64,000 bases of DNA from JBGPEQ01 sp050180895 (GTDB lineage Bacteria; Pseudomonadota; Alphaproteobacteria; Dongiales; Dongiaceae). Positions 8,270-16,837 of this stretch are shown one piece after another (positions within the stretch are counted from its first letter, which is position 1; each line of letters opens with the position of its first letter). A program made the position numbers and the translations under genes. The notes under the pieces are model-generated. The model saw only the letters and a list, made by a program, of their open reading frames with translations, was not told where the DNA came from and made no database searches. Location of the stretch: NCBI GenBank assembly GCA_050180895.1, contig JBFXDS010000002.1, positions 1 through 64,000 of the forward strand, in the 5' to 3' direction.

Positions 8270-8765
8270 GCGCCGTCCCGCTGCAGGAGGGGCAGAGGCC
8301 CTGCATCTCGATGGTCAGCCGGTTGACGACGAATCCCGCCGCCGCGGCGCCGCGCGAGACCGCGCTGCCGATCGCGGGATCGTCGATCTCCGCCACGTCG
8401 CGGCAGCCCGTGCAGATCAGGAACTGGCTGACATGATCGCGGTCGGGCTGCGGGCAGCCAACGAAGGCGTTGAGGGATTCGAGGCGATGGACCAGGCCGT
8501 GCTCCATCAGGAAATCGAGCGCGCGGTAGACCGTCGGCGGCGCCGCGCTGCGGCCGTCGCGCTGCAGCTGCTCGAGCAGCTCGTAGGCGCCGATGGGCGC
8601 GTGACGGCTCCAGACCAGCTCCAGCACGCGGCGGCGGATGTCGGTCAGCCGGGCGCCGCGGCGGCCGCACAGCGTCGCGGCGCGGTCGAGCGCCTCGCTG
8701 ACGCAGTGCCGGTGATCATGCGGCTTGCGGCGGAAGGAGCCGGGGGATCTTGCGGGGCGGGCCAC
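8259..8765 (-). CDS. zur: Fur-family zinc uptake regulator Zur
   Basis: The product is a Fur-family repressor. A winged helix comes first (RRVLELVWSRHAPIGAYELLEQL, here only cited as region 40-65, and PPTVYRALDFL), then a dimerisation/metal part with Cys pairs CTGC and CPSC that hold a structural zinc. I placed the start at the GTG at 8765 because GAGG sits nine bases upstream. The longer frame would begin with TTG inside the presumed promoter. Predicted length is 168 residues. It is first in the zur-znuC-znuB operon and divergent from znuA. A Zur box in the shared intergenic region implies autoregulation and zinc-dependent repression of both arms. Confidence 0.9.
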   Translation of the reverse strand: MARPARSPGSFRRKPHDHRHCVSEALDRAATLCGRRGARLTDIRRRVLELVWSRHAPIGAYELLEQLQRDGRSAAPPTVYRALDFLMEHGLVHRLESLNAFVGCPQPDRDHVSQFLICTGCRDVAEIDDPAIGSAVSRGAAAAGFVVNRLTIEMQGLCPSCSGTAHAR

Positions 8766-8794
8766 GGGATGAATCCTCGTCGCGATTCGATGTT

Positions 8795-8833
8795 GCAATA
8801 ATATAATGCTTATGACAATGATATACTATATCA
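8795..8833. promoter_or_regulatory. Zur box and divergent zur/znuA promoter region
   Basis: The AT-rich intergenic stretch contains TGATATACTATATCA at 8819-8833, a perfect 7-1-7 inverted repeat that matches the layout of alphaproteobacterial Zur boxes. It is 25 bases upstream of the znuA start. A second, imperfect dyad (GCAATAATATAATGC, 8795-8809, five of seven pairs) faces the zur operon. Known biology of the family supports zinc-bound Zur repressing here. The assignment rests on symmetry and context only. Confidence 0.8.
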
Positions 8834-8857
8834 ATTAAGCGAACGAAGGAGCCCTCG

Positions 8858-9847
8858 ATGGAGCGGAGTGGTTTGTGGGCGCTGGCGGCCGGGTTCGCAC
8901 TCCTGCTGCCCCCCGATGTCCGGGCCGAGGCGCCGGACGTCGTCGCCAGCATCAAGCCCGTCCATTCTCTGGTCGCCGCCGTCATGGCCGGCGTCGGCGA
9001 GCCGACGCTGCTGGTCAAGGGGGTGGCCTCACCGCATACCTACGCGCTCAAACCCTCGGACGCCGCAGCCCTGGAACGCGCCGACCTTGTCTTCTGGGTC
9101 GGCGAAGGGTTCGAGCTCTTCCTGGCAAGACCCCTGGAGTCGCTCGCCGACGAGAACCGCGTCGTCGAGTTGGCGGACACGGACGGGTTGATGCTGCTTC
9201 CGCCGCGCGAGGGCGGCCTCTGGGAAGCTCATCTCGACGAGCACGCGGCCGACGAGGACCACGATCACGATCATGACCATGACGAGGAGGCCCACGTCGA
9301 CGACCATGAGCACCACGCACATGGCGCCTTCGACGGCCATCTGTGGCTCGATCCACACAACGCGAAGCTGATGGCGGGCAGGATCGCCGACGTGCTCGCC
9401 GACCGCGATCCGGCAAACGCCGATCTCTACAAGGCGAACGGCGAAGCCTTGCAGGCGAAGCTCGATAGCCTGGATTCCGAGCTGACGATCCGACTGGCGC
9501 CGGTGAAGCGCCTGCCGTTCATCGTCTTCCACGACGCCTACCAGTATTTCGAGAAGCGCTACGGCTTGGCCGGCGTGGGCTCGATCACCGTGAGTCCGGA
9601 ACAACCGCCAGGCGCAAAGCGGCTGCAGGAGATCCGGGACAAGATCGCGGCGCACGGGGCGCGTTGCGTGTTCCGCGAGCCGAACTTCGAGCCCGCGCTT
9701 GTCGATACGGTGATCGCCGGCACGGCGGCACGGTCGGGCGTGCTCGATCCCGAGGGTGCGTCGCTGACGGAGGGGCCGGAACTCTACTTCGACCTCATGC
9801 GGGCCCTGGTCAATTCGCTCGGCGCCTGCCTGGCGAGCAGCAGCTGA
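8858..9847 (+). CDS. znuA: Zinc ABC transporter substrate-binding protein ZnuA
   Basis: This 329-residue periplasmic protein has a signal peptide (to about residue 24, ...DVRAEA). Zinc ligands typical of ZnuA are visible as His60 in the SPHTYAL motif and His161 in GHLWLDP. Between them lies a long His/Asp-rich loop (about 125-156, repeated HDHDHDHD) characteristic of Gram-negative ZnuA, thought to collect zinc. A GGAG ribosome site precedes ATG 8858. It is divergent from zur-znuC-znuB and preceded by a palindromic Zur box. It delivers zinc to ZnuBC. Confidence 0.93.
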   Translation: MERSGLWALAAGFALLLPPDVRAEAPDVVASIKPVHSLVAAVMAGVGEPTLLVKGVASPHTYALKPSDAAALERADLVFWVGEGFELFLARPLESLADENRVVELADTDGLMLLPPREGGLWEAHLDEHAADEDHDHDHDHDEEAHVDDHEHHAHGAFDGHLWLDPHNAKLMAGRIADVLADRDPANADLYKANGEALQAKLDSLDSELTIRLAPVKRLPFIVFHDAYQYFEKRYGLAGVGSITVSPEQPPGAKRLQEIRDKIAAHGARCVFREPNFEPALVDTVIAGTAARSGVLDPEGASLTEGPELYFDLMRALVNSLGACLASSS

Positions 9848-9851
9848 GCGC

Positions 9852-10145
9852 TCAGTTCGCGCCCGGCATCGCGTCGGCGCGTACCGGACAGCCGCAGAGA
9901 GGGCAGGTCAGCGCCGCGACGGCGGCGTCGATCTCGGCCTGCGGGTGACCGCCGAGCCTTGCCGTCACCTCGGCGAGAAGCTGCTGGTGATAGCTGTTCC
10001 GGGCGGTGCAGGCCGACAGGTAGAGGGACTCCGCCTCGGCGTTGCCGCTATCGAGCGAAAAAGCGAACGCCTTCGCCGAGGTCAGCCCCGTGGCCGCGAT
10101 CACCGCGGTTGAAGCGAGGAAGCGCCGGCGTGCCGTATCGATCAT
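9852..10145 (-). CDS. Small exported (Tat-like) CxxC protein of unknown function
   Basis: The 97-residue product starts MIDTARRRFLASTAVIAATG with a twin-arginine-like signal (RRRFLAS) and a hydrophobic stretch ending near AKAFAF. The mature part has one Cys mid-chain and a C-terminal CPLCGCP cluster that could bind metal. I preferred the ATG at 10145 because GGGAG lies just upstream and it puts the signal at the N-terminus; a longer frame exists. It is convergent with znuA, with four bases between the ends. Function unknown; zinc-related function would be only a guess from position. Confidence 0.6.
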   Translation of the reverse strand: MIDTARRRFLASTAVIAATGLTSAKAFAFSLDSGNAEAESLYLSACTARNSYHQQLLAEVTARLGGHPQAEIDAAVAALTCPLCGCPVRADAMPGAN

Positions 10146-10237
10146 GGCAATCTCCCGTTGCGCGTTGTCGATGTCCGACCGCAATGCAATCTAAGAGTCG
10201 CGCATCCGCGCGTCAACGGCGCAGAGCGTCGGCGGAA

Positions 10238-10260
10238 GGGGAGGGCGAGCCGCCCTCCCC
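10238..10260 (-). terminator. Hairpin downstream of phoX
   Basis: GGGGAGGGCG-AGC-CGCCCTCCCC is a perfect 10-bp stem with a three-base loop, 19 bases after the phoX stop on the minus strand. It is followed by only a short T run (TTCC), so it is a strong hairpin but a weak classical terminator. Confidence 0.65.
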
Positions 10261-10279
10261 AATGCACCCCTAGGTCGGT

Positions 10280-12235
10280 CTAGGCGCCGATCTCGCCCCC
10301 GTCGTCCTTGGTGATGGCGACGACGGACGGTCGCGGCGGTATGCTATCGGTGAAGTCGGGCCACCGGGTCGACGGCTCCGCAAATGTCGACCCCTCTGCG
10401 GGATGCTGAACGGCCACGAACAGGGTTTTTCCGTCCGGCGTAAAGCAAGGGCCGCACATCTCGGCGTCGGCCGGCACGCGGTAGAAGAAGCGGCTGACCG
10501 CTCGCCCGTCGCCGCTTACGTCGGCGGCAAAGACGCCGTCGCCGGTACCGAAGCCCTTCTGCGCGGCGCCCTGGTCGGTGGCGATCCAGATGCGGCCCTT
10601 GGGATCGAAGGCCATATTGTCGGGCGCCGCGAACCAGCCGTTCTTGCTGGTGCCCTTGCCGTAGAGCGTAGAACCCCAGGTCGGATCGCCGGCGATGATG
10701 AAAAAGCCCCACCCGAACTCGGTCGCGGCGTGATCGGCGTCCTTGCCTTCGCCGCCCGGCGGAGTCAGCTCGATGATATGCCCGGCCGTGTTGTCGAAGC
10801 GCGGGTTCGCCGCATCGATCTGATTGACCTTGCGGCGCGAGTTGTTGGTCATGATCGCGTAGACCTTGCCCGACACCGGATTGACCTCGACATCCTCCGG
10901 CCGGTCCATCGGCGTCGCCTCGATCTTGTCGGCGGCAAGGCGGGTGTGAATGGCGACGTCCGCTTGGCTGTTGAAGCCGTTCTCCGCCGTCAGCGGCCCC
11001 TCTCCATGGACCAGCGGCAACCACTGCACCTTTCCATCCGCGCCGAACCTGGCGACATAGAGCGTGCCTTCGTCGAGCAGGTTGAGGTTGGCGGCACGGT
11101 CGTTTGGATTGTAAGTGCCGGCCGTCACGAACTTGTACAGGTAGTCGAACCGCTCATCGTCACCGCTATAAACGACGACTCGCCCATCCTTGTTGAGGAC
11201 CGTCGTCGCCCCTTCATGCTTGAAGCGGCCAAGCGCGGTGCGCTTCACCGGCTGGGCATTCGGATCGTAGGGGTCGTATTCCACCATCCAGCCGAACCGA
11301 TTTGGCTCGTTCGGCTCCTTCTCGACGTTGAAGCGATCGCTGAACTTCGACCAGGCGTATTCGCTGTCCTTGCCGATGCCGTAGCGCTTGTAGGCAGTGG
11401 CCTGCGGTCCATTCTCGTTGTCGGCGCCGCTGAAGTAGAGATTGAAGTTCTCCTCGGCGACCAGAATGGTGCCCCAGGGCGTCCATCCGCCGGCACAGTT
11501 ATTGATCGTGCCGATCACTTCGGTGCCCGAGGCATCGGCCGAGGTCTTGAGCAGATCGTGCCCGGCCGCCGGGCCGCGCATCGTCATCTTGGTGTTGGCC
11601 GAGATGCGTCGGTTATGGGGGCTGTCGGCAACGACGCTCCAGACGCCTCCGTCCCGGCGAACCTCGACGACCGTGTGGCCATGTGCAGCCAACTCCACCT
11701 CGACCTGGTCCTTGGTCAGCTTGTCGAGCTTGTCGTCCGCGGTGAGGCCCGGGAACATCAACTCGGCGTTCGTGTACTCGTGATTGATGCAGAGGAGGCC
11801 GTTATCCGAGCTGGTCGAGCCGAGCGGCAGCGGCATGTAGCCGATGAAATCGCAGTTGTAGCCGAATTGCTGCTCCTGGTTTGCGGCCGTGACGCTGCCG
11901 ACATCGAAGTCGGGGGCGCCGCTCGTGATCTTGTCGCCCCAGCGGATCAGCACGTTGGCCGTATACCCCTTGGCGACGTGATGCGTCTCGTCGATGCCAT
12001 GCTCGATCTCTTCGAACATTAGGGTGGAGGGGTTGTCCGCCGTCCATGCCGGTCGATTCGTTGTCAGCGTGCCGAGCAAGCCGATGGCCGTGCCGGCCGC
12101 GGCGCCTCTGAGAACATGTCGACGAGTCAGGCGCGTCTCGATGATTTCGCCGATGCAGCGGCTGGTTGTCGGATTCGATCCAAGATCGTCCCGATCATTC
12201 ACGATGATGGGGGCATAGCGGTCGAGTAGGCGCAT
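10280..12235 (-). CDS. phoX: PhoX-family alkaline phosphatase (DUF839)
   Basis: The 651-residue protein has a Tat signal (TRRHVLRG near residue 37, then a hydrophobic segment). The family motif NNCAGGWTPWGT followed by AEENFN is present, as are the beta-propeller segments LCINHEYTNAE and IWIATDQG. PhoX enzymes are exported, Ca/Fe-dependent phosphomonoesterases used under phosphate limitation. GGGAGG lies 8 bases before ATG 12235. I could not make out a convincing Pho box upstream, although CAGTCATGG near 12308 (minus strand) is loosely similar. No partner genes are adjacent. Confidence 0.85.
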   Translation of the reverse strand: MRLLDRYAPIIVNDRDDLGSNPTTSRCIGEIIETRLTRRHVLRGAAAGTAIGLLGTLTTNRPAWTADNPSTLMFEEIEHGIDETHHVAKGYTANVLIRWGDKITSGAPDFDVGSVTAANQEQQFGYNCDFIGYMPLPLGSTSSDNGLLCINHEYTNAELMFPGLTADDKLDKLTKDQVEVELAAHGHTVVEVRRDGGVWSVVADSPHNRRISANTKMTMRGPAAGHDLLKTSADASGTEVIGTINNCAGGWTPWGTILVAEENFNLYFSGADNENGPQATAYKRYGIGKDSEYAWSKFSDRFNVEKEPNEPNRFGWMVEYDPYDPNAQPVKRTALGRFKHEGATTVLNKDGRVVVYSGDDERFDYLYKFVTAGTYNPNDRAANLNLLDEGTLYVARFGADGKVQWLPLVHGEGPLTAENGFNSQADVAIHTRLAADKIEATPMDRPEDVEVNPVSGKVYAIMTNNSRRKVNQIDAANPRFDNTAGHIIELTPPGGEGKDADHAATEFGWGFFIIAGDPTWGSTLYGKGTSKNGWFAAPDNMAFDPKGRIWIATDQGAAQKGFGTGDGVFAADVSGDGRAVSRFFYRVPADAEMCGPCFTPDGKTLFVAVQHPAEGSTFAEPSTRWPDFTDSIPPRPSVVAITKDDGGEIGA

Positions 12236-12689
12236 CGATCAACCTCCCTTTTGGGTTGGAAGCAAGCTTCCGAGAGCTCCGGGCGATGCGAACCTAGTGC
12301 TTGACCATGACTGTCTTGTTGCGTTTCGATGAAACTTCGTTCGGCCACCGGAGAACAGAAATGGGGGGTCGCCCGCCGTCTGGACAATCCGATGCGCCGC
12401 CTCGATCTCCCATGTCGGCGCTGTTGGCCGGAAGCAAGCTACAGCCCAGCATGTATCCTTGGCCGCACGCCGATTTTCCGGCGCGATCGAGACACATGAG
12501 ACAGCATTCTCGCCAACAGCGAGACTGTCGGACGCTCGCCGGCGGCATTCGTCCGGCGGAAGCATTGACGGGCAACCAAGGGCGATGTGATATCCGTGCG
12601 TCCTCGGGTGTAGAGGCACTCGGCGGGACGTGAACGGCCCCGCTGAGGTCCATGGTTGTTGCTGTCGACCAGAGGAGTGCGAGTGCCCG
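12236..12689. other. Intergenic region phoX / G1P dehydrogenase-like
   Basis: There is no convincing gene in these 454 bases: the open frames lack family features and ribosome sites. It must carry the phoX promoter on the minus side and the promoter of the gene at 12690 on the plus side. An imperfect stem-loop is visible at 12500-12529 (GACAG..CTCGC-caaca-GCGAG..CTGTC). Nothing else was recognised. Confidence 0.5.
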
Positions 12690-13694
12690 ATGAGCCTCTT
12701 GTTTCCTGTCAAGTATGGCGCCGGTATCGCCAGCGACCTCGGCCGCATCCTGTCGCCGGCGATCGTGGTCACGCAGCCCGAGCCCTGGGAGACGCTGCGC
12801 GCCCGGTTCGGCGGTGCGCCGGCAGCGCTGGTCATAGCCGAGAGTCTGGAACGCGCGCATCTGGAGAAGCTCGCCCAGGACCTGCCGAATGATCTCTCCT
12901 GCGTGATCGGCATCGGCGGCGGCACGGCCATGGATACGGCGAAATGGCTGCACTGGCGCAAGAAGCTGAAGCTGTTCCAGATTCCCAGCCTGCCGTCGGT
13001 CAATGCCTGCTTCACGCACATGACCGCGATCCGCGAAGGCGACGGGGTGCACTACTACGGCGACGCCATCCCGGAGATGGTGTTCGTCGACTTCGATCTG
13101 ATGAAGGCCGCGCCGGCGCATCTGCTGCGCGGCGGCATCGGCGACGTCCTGTCCTGCCATACCGCGCGGTGGGACTGGGAGTACGCGACGAAGCGCGGCC
13201 ATGCGCCGGCATGGGACGACTTCGCGGCCGGCGAATCGCTTCGCTTCATCAGGGAGCTGCGCGAGCTGGCGCCGGGCCTCTACAAGGGCGAGAACGAGGC
13301 GATCAAGCGGCTGATGGAGCTGCATCGCGTCATCGGCAAGTATTGCGACGACTACGGGCATGCGCGATTCGAGGAAGGATCGGAGCATTTCTTCGCCTAT
13401 GCCTTCGAGCATGTCACCGGGCGAACCCTCATGCACGGCGAGCTGGTGGCGCTCGGCGTTCTCATCATGTCGTCCCTGCAGGGCAACATGCCCGAGCTGG
13501 CGCGCGAGATCGTGCGCGAGGCCGGCGTCCGCCATCGCCCGGGCGAGCTGGATTTCAAGATGGAGGAGATCGAACGCACGCTCGTCGCTCTGCCGGAGTT
13601 CGTGAAGCGCGAGAAGCTCTGGTACTCGATCGCCAACGACATCTCCATCGGCGACAAGGAGCTGGCGCTGGCCCGCAAGGCGCTCAATTTCTAG
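12690..13694 (+). CDS. Iron-containing/glycerol-1-phosphate dehydrogenase-like protein
   Basis: This 334-residue protein of the Fe-ADH_2 (AraM/EgsA-like) type carries the NAD-binding motif GIGGGTAMDTAKW. Metal-site candidates are GIGDVLSCHTARWDW (Asp) and HGELVALG (His). Family members reduce dihydroxyacetone phosphate to sn-glycerol-1-phosphate or are related polyol dehydrogenases. I chose ATG 12690 (MSLLFPVKYGAG) because it starts right at the first conserved strand; AGGAG lies 12 bases upstream. The nucleosidase gene starts 16 bases after the stop, so the two are probably co-transcribed. The physiological substrate is not clear. Confidence 0.75.
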   Translation: MSLLFPVKYGAGIASDLGRILSPAIVVTQPEPWETLRARFGGAPAALVIAESLERAHLEKLAQDLPNDLSCVIGIGGGTAMDTAKWLHWRKKLKLFQIPSLPSVNACFTHMTAIREGDGVHYYGDAIPEMVFVDFDLMKAAPAHLLRGGIGDVLSCHTARWDWEYATKRGHAPAWDDFAAGESLRFIRELRELAPGLYKGENEAIKRLMELHRVIGKYCDDYGHARFEEGSEHFFAYAFEHVTGRTLMHGELVALGVLIMSSLQGNMPELAREIVREAGVRHRPGELDFKMEEIERTLVALPEFVKREKLWYSIANDISIGDKELALARKALNF

Positions 13695-13710
13695 GCACCC
13701 GCAAAAGCGC

Positions 13711-14481
13711 ATGGGAGCCATCCTGCGTCCTCTTGGCATCATCGCGGCGCTGCCGGAAGAGGTGCGGCATTTGGGCCAGGCTCTCGCCGTCGACGACAAG
13801 ACCGTCCGTGGCGGCTTCGCGTTTCGCCAGGGGCGGCTCGACGATGTCCCGGTGGTGCTGGTCGAGGCCGGCATCGGCAAGGTCAATACCGCTTTGGTCG
13901 GGACGCTGCTGCTCGATCACTTCGGTTGCCGTGGTGTGCTGCTGACGGGGGTCGCCGGTGGACTCGATCCGACGCTGGGCATCGGCGATGTAGTTGTCGC
14001 CGAGGAACTGGTGCAGCATGACTACGGCGCCGTCGTCGACGGCGAGGTCAAGCCGTACCGGCCGGGCGTGCCGCCGATCGGCGCTTCGGGAGAGGCGCTG
14101 GGCTACGCGCTTGATCTTTCGATCGGGCGGCTCCTGCGCCAGCGGCTCGAGGGGCTGGTGTTGCCGGCGGTACCCCGAGACGTTGCCGGCGCGGCCGGCC
14201 GCCAGCCGATCGTGCGTTTCGGCACCATCCTGTCCGGCGACCAGTTCATCAACTGCGAAGTAACCCGCGAGCGGCTGTTCACGCGCTTCAAAGCGCAGGC
14301 GGTCGAGATGGAAGGGGCAGCGGTGGCTCAGGTCGCGGCGCAGTTCGCGGCGCCCTGCGTCGTCGTGCGCTGCCTCAGCGACCTCGCCGGCGCCGACAGC
14401 CATCTCGATTTCGCGGCCTTCCTGCCCTATGCGGCGGAGATTGCGGCCCGGGTGCTGCGGCGGATCGTGCCGGCGTTGTGA
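13711..14481 (+). CDS. mtnN: 5'-methylthioadenosine/S-adenosylhomocysteine nucleosidase
   Basis: The 256-residue protein resembles the MTAN/PNP phosphorylase superfamily. Features are IIAALPEEV (catalytic Glu region), GIGKVNTALVGTLLL, VAGGLDPTLGIGDVVV, AVEMEGAAVAQVA (ribose-binding Glu) and CLSDLAG (catalytic Asp). It hydrolyses MTA/SAH or a related nucleoside to adenine and a sugar. There is a longer than usual insert around residues 110-150, so a hopanoid-type or other nucleoside phosphorylase relative is possible. It follows the glycerol-1-phosphate dehydrogenase-like gene by 16 bases. Confidence 0.75.
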   Translation: MGAILRPLGIIAALPEEVRHLGQALAVDDKTVRGGFAFRQGRLDDVPVVLVEAGIGKVNTALVGTLLLDHFGCRGVLLTGVAGGLDPTLGIGDVVVAEELVQHDYGAVVDGEVKPYRPGVPPIGASGEALGYALDLSIGRLLRQRLEGLVLPAVPRDVAGAAGRQPIVRFGTILSGDQFINCEVTRERLFTRFKAQAVEMEGAAVAQVAAQFAAPCVVVRCLSDLAGADSHLDFAAFLPYAAEIAARVLRRIVPAL

Positions 14482-14513
14482 CCGGCGGCCGCGTCAGGGA
14501 TCGAAGTCGAACG

Positions 14514-14930
14514 TCAGTCGCCATCGGCCAGAATTCGACGCAGGCTCTCGACCTCCTGTGTCAATTCATTCTCGGCGTAGGGCTCCGACGGCACGGCCCC
14601 CCAAACCGGTCCAGGCCAGCCCGGATCACCGGCGAAGCGGGCGATCACGTGGACGTGCAGCTGCGGCACCATGTTGCCCAACGCGGCGACGTTGATCTTG
14701 TCGGGCCGTACGAGCCGCGCCAGGCGGCGGCTCGCGCGGGCAATCTCCGCCATCAGGACCTGCTGGTCCGCGTCCGGCAGCTCGTAGATCTCGCGGATCG
14801 CGGGTCGGCGCGGGACCAGGATGAGCCACGGCCACTGCCGTGCCTTCATCAGCAGCACCAGCGAGAGCGGCCAGCACACCAGCTCGACCGTATCCGCCGC
14901 GAGCCGTTCATGTAGAGTGAAGTCCGTCAT
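14514..14930 (-). CDS. HIT-family protein
   Basis: This is a 138-residue histidine-triad superfamily protein with the nucleotide-binding His motif QLHVHVIARF (His92, His94). The first His of the classical HxHxH is Gln90 here, which I believe is a common variant in alphaproteobacterial HIT proteins ending in WPGPVWG. NVAALGNMVP just before the motif fits the HIT core. Likely a nucleotide hydrolase or transferase of Ap4A-hydrolase type. It is convergent with mtnN and divergent from the SDR gene. Confidence 0.85.
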   Translation of the reverse strand: MTDFTLHERLAADTVELVCWPLSLVLLMKARQWPWLILVPRRPAIREIYELPDADQQVLMAEIARASRRLARLVRPDKINVAALGNMVPQLHVHVIARFAGDPGWPGPVWGAVPSEPYAENELTQEVESLRRILADGD

Positions 14931-15000
14931 CCCGGACAGCCTTGCCTATCTGCGCCGGCATGACTATCGCGTCGGGGGAGGCGAGGGAAGGGGGCGCAGG

Positions 15001-16287
15001 ATGCGGGTCATGGTCACGGGGGCGGCGGGATTCATCGGCCGCCATGTCGTGGCGGCGCTGTGGGCGGCCGGACATCGCGTCGTCTGCGCGAGCCGCGATG
15101 TCGACCGCACGCGGCGGATGTTTCCCGACCTGGAGAATATCGCCTGCGACTTCAACCGCGATGTGGCCGTCGACGCGTGGCTGCCGCGGCTGGCCGGAAT
15201 CGAGGCGGTCGTCAACTGCGTCGGCATCCTGCAGGCGCGGCGCGGCCAGTCGATGGCGGCGATTCACGCCGCTGCGCCGGAGGCGCTGTTCGACGCCTGC
15301 GCGCGGGCCGGCGTGCGCCGGGTGATCCAGATTTCAGCGCTCGGCATCGGGCCGCAAGTCGAAGCCGAGTATTCCCGAAGCAAGCTGGACGCTGATCGTC
15401 ATCTCGCATCGCTCGATCTGGATTGGGTGATCTTGCGGCCGTCCCTGGCCTATGCGCCGGCCGGCTCGTTCGGGGGAACGTCGCTGTTCCGTGCGCTTGC
15501 GGCGTTGCCGTGGATCGTCCCTCTGGTCGGCGATGGCCGGCAGCTGTTCCAGCCCGTTCACATGGACGACCTGACGGAGGCCGTGTGCCGGTTGGTGGAA
15601 GATGCGCGGCCGGCGCGGCAGATCGTCAACGTCGTCGGACCGGAGCCGATGGCGCTGCGCGACATTCTCGCCGGCCTTCGCCGTTGGCTCGGCTATGGCG
15701 CGCCGCGCTTTCTCGAAGTGCCGCTGCCGCTCGTCCGGATCGCCGCCCGGCTGGGCGGCGCCGGGCCGGTCACGACGACGTCGCTGACAATGCTGCTGGC
15801 CGGCAGGGCCGTCGATCCCGCGCCGTTCGTCACCGCCACCGGCATTCATCCGCGCCGCTTCGCCGATGCTCTGGCGCGCGCGCCGGCGCATGTGCAGGAC
15901 CGCTGGCATGCGCGGCTCTATTTCCTGCGGCCGCTTCTCCGGCTTTCCATCGGGCTGTTCTGGCTGTTCACGGGACTGACGACGGTCGCCCTGTGGCCGA
16001 AGGCCGACAGTCTGCGGATGCTCCGCGAGGCCGGCGTGCCGGAGGCTCTGCTGTCCGCCGCCTACCATCTCGGCTGGACGTTCGATGTCGCGGCGGGCCT
16101 CGCCCTCGTGATGCGCTGGCGTGTCGTGCTGGTCGGCGGCGCCATGATCGCGGCAACGGTCGCCTATCTGGCGTTTCTCAGCATCGGACAACCCTGGGAA
16201 TGGATCCATCCGATCACACCGCTCGCGATCTGCATCCCCCTCATGGCGGCGACGCTGGTGATGATGGCGATCGACGACGACCGATGA
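15001..16287 (+). CDS. SDR-family NAD(P)-binding protein fused to DoxX-like membrane domain
   Basis: The 428-residue protein begins MRVMVTGAAGFIGRHVVAAL, an atypical-SDR Rossmann motif. The segment up to ~290 resembles NDUFA9-like/UDP-epimerase-like proteins (NCVGILQARRGQSM, LRPSLAYAP). The C-terminal ~115 residues are four hydrophobic helices of the DoxX-like family (LFWLFTGLTTVALWPK, YHLGWTFDVAAGLALV). I chose ATG 15001 since the glycine-rich motif starts immediately after it. It overlaps the next gene by four bases (ATGA), a conserved pairing with DUF2269. Function unknown; a membrane-tethered dehydrogenase/quinone-related role is an inference. Confidence 0.8.
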   Translation: MRVMVTGAAGFIGRHVVAALWAAGHRVVCASRDVDRTRRMFPDLENIACDFNRDVAVDAWLPRLAGIEAVVNCVGILQARRGQSMAAIHAAAPEALFDACARAGVRRVIQISALGIGPQVEAEYSRSKLDADRHLASLDLDWVILRPSLAYAPAGSFGGTSLFRALAALPWIVPLVGDGRQLFQPVHMDDLTEAVCRLVEDARPARQIVNVVGPEPMALRDILAGLRRWLGYGAPRFLEVPLPLVRIAARLGGAGPVTTTSLTMLLAGRAVDPAPFVTATGIHPRRFADALARAPAHVQDRWHARLYFLRPLLRLSIGLFWLFTGLTTVALWPKADSLRMLREAGVPEALLSAAYHLGWTFDVAAGLALVMRWRVVLVGGAMIAATVAYLAFLSIGQPWEWIHPITPLAICIPLMAATLVMMAIDDDR

Positions 16288-16748
16288 CGTCCTACGAGAT
16301 CGCCAAGACCATCCACATCCTGTCGGCGACCGTGCTGTTCGGCACGGGGCTCGGCACGGCGTGGTTCATGTGGCGCGCGAACCGCTCCGGCGAGGTGGCG
16401 CAGATCGCCGCGACGGCGCGCAACGTCGTGCTTGCTGACTGGCTGTTCACGACGCCGGCCGTGATCCTGCAGCCGCTCTCGGGCTTGTGGCTGATCGACA
16501 TCGTCGGCTATGCCCCGACCGAGACATGGCTGCTGTGGACCTACGGCCTCTATGCGCTGGCTGGGGTCTGCTGGCTGCCCGTCGTTCGGCTGCAGATCCG
16601 GATGCGCGATCTAGCCGAAGCGGCGCACGCGGAGGGGGCTTCGCTGCCGCCGGCCTATCGTCGCCTGGCGCGCGCATGGTTTTGGCTGGGCTGGCCGGCT
16701 TTCCTCGCCGTCGTCGTCATCGTCCATCTGATGGTGGCCAAACCTTAA
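16284..16748 (+). CDS. DUF2269 integral membrane protein
   Basis: The 154-residue protein has four hydrophobic segments and the family start YEIAKTIHILSATVLFGTGLGTAWF, here only partly quoted as KTIHILSATVLFGTG. ATG 16284 overlaps the stop of the SDR-DoxX gene (ATGA), so translation is coupled. DUF2269 members are small inner-membrane proteins of unknown function often found with DoxX-like proteins. The His in KTIHIL and later TTPAVILQP could bind heme or quinone, but this is speculative. Confidence 0.8.
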   Translation: MTSYEIAKTIHILSATVLFGTGLGTAWFMWRANRSGEVAQIAATARNVVLADWLFTTPAVILQPLSGLWLIDIVGYAPTETWLLWTYGLYALAGVCWLPVVRLQIRMRDLAEAAHAEGASLPPAYRRLARAWFWLGWPAFLAVVVIVHLMVAKP

Positions 16749-16837
16749 CGGCCGCTGCGGATGGCGGGTCAAGAGTAACAAATTGATACTGAGAGGAATC
16801 TGGCGCTATAAGGGCACAAGGCAGGGGGAGTGACCCG

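Noticed and set aside
12294..13886. 530-residue antisense ORF opposite the glycerol-1-phosphate dehydrogenase-like gene
   Set aside because: No start context or family features. The plus strand carries a well-recognised enzyme.
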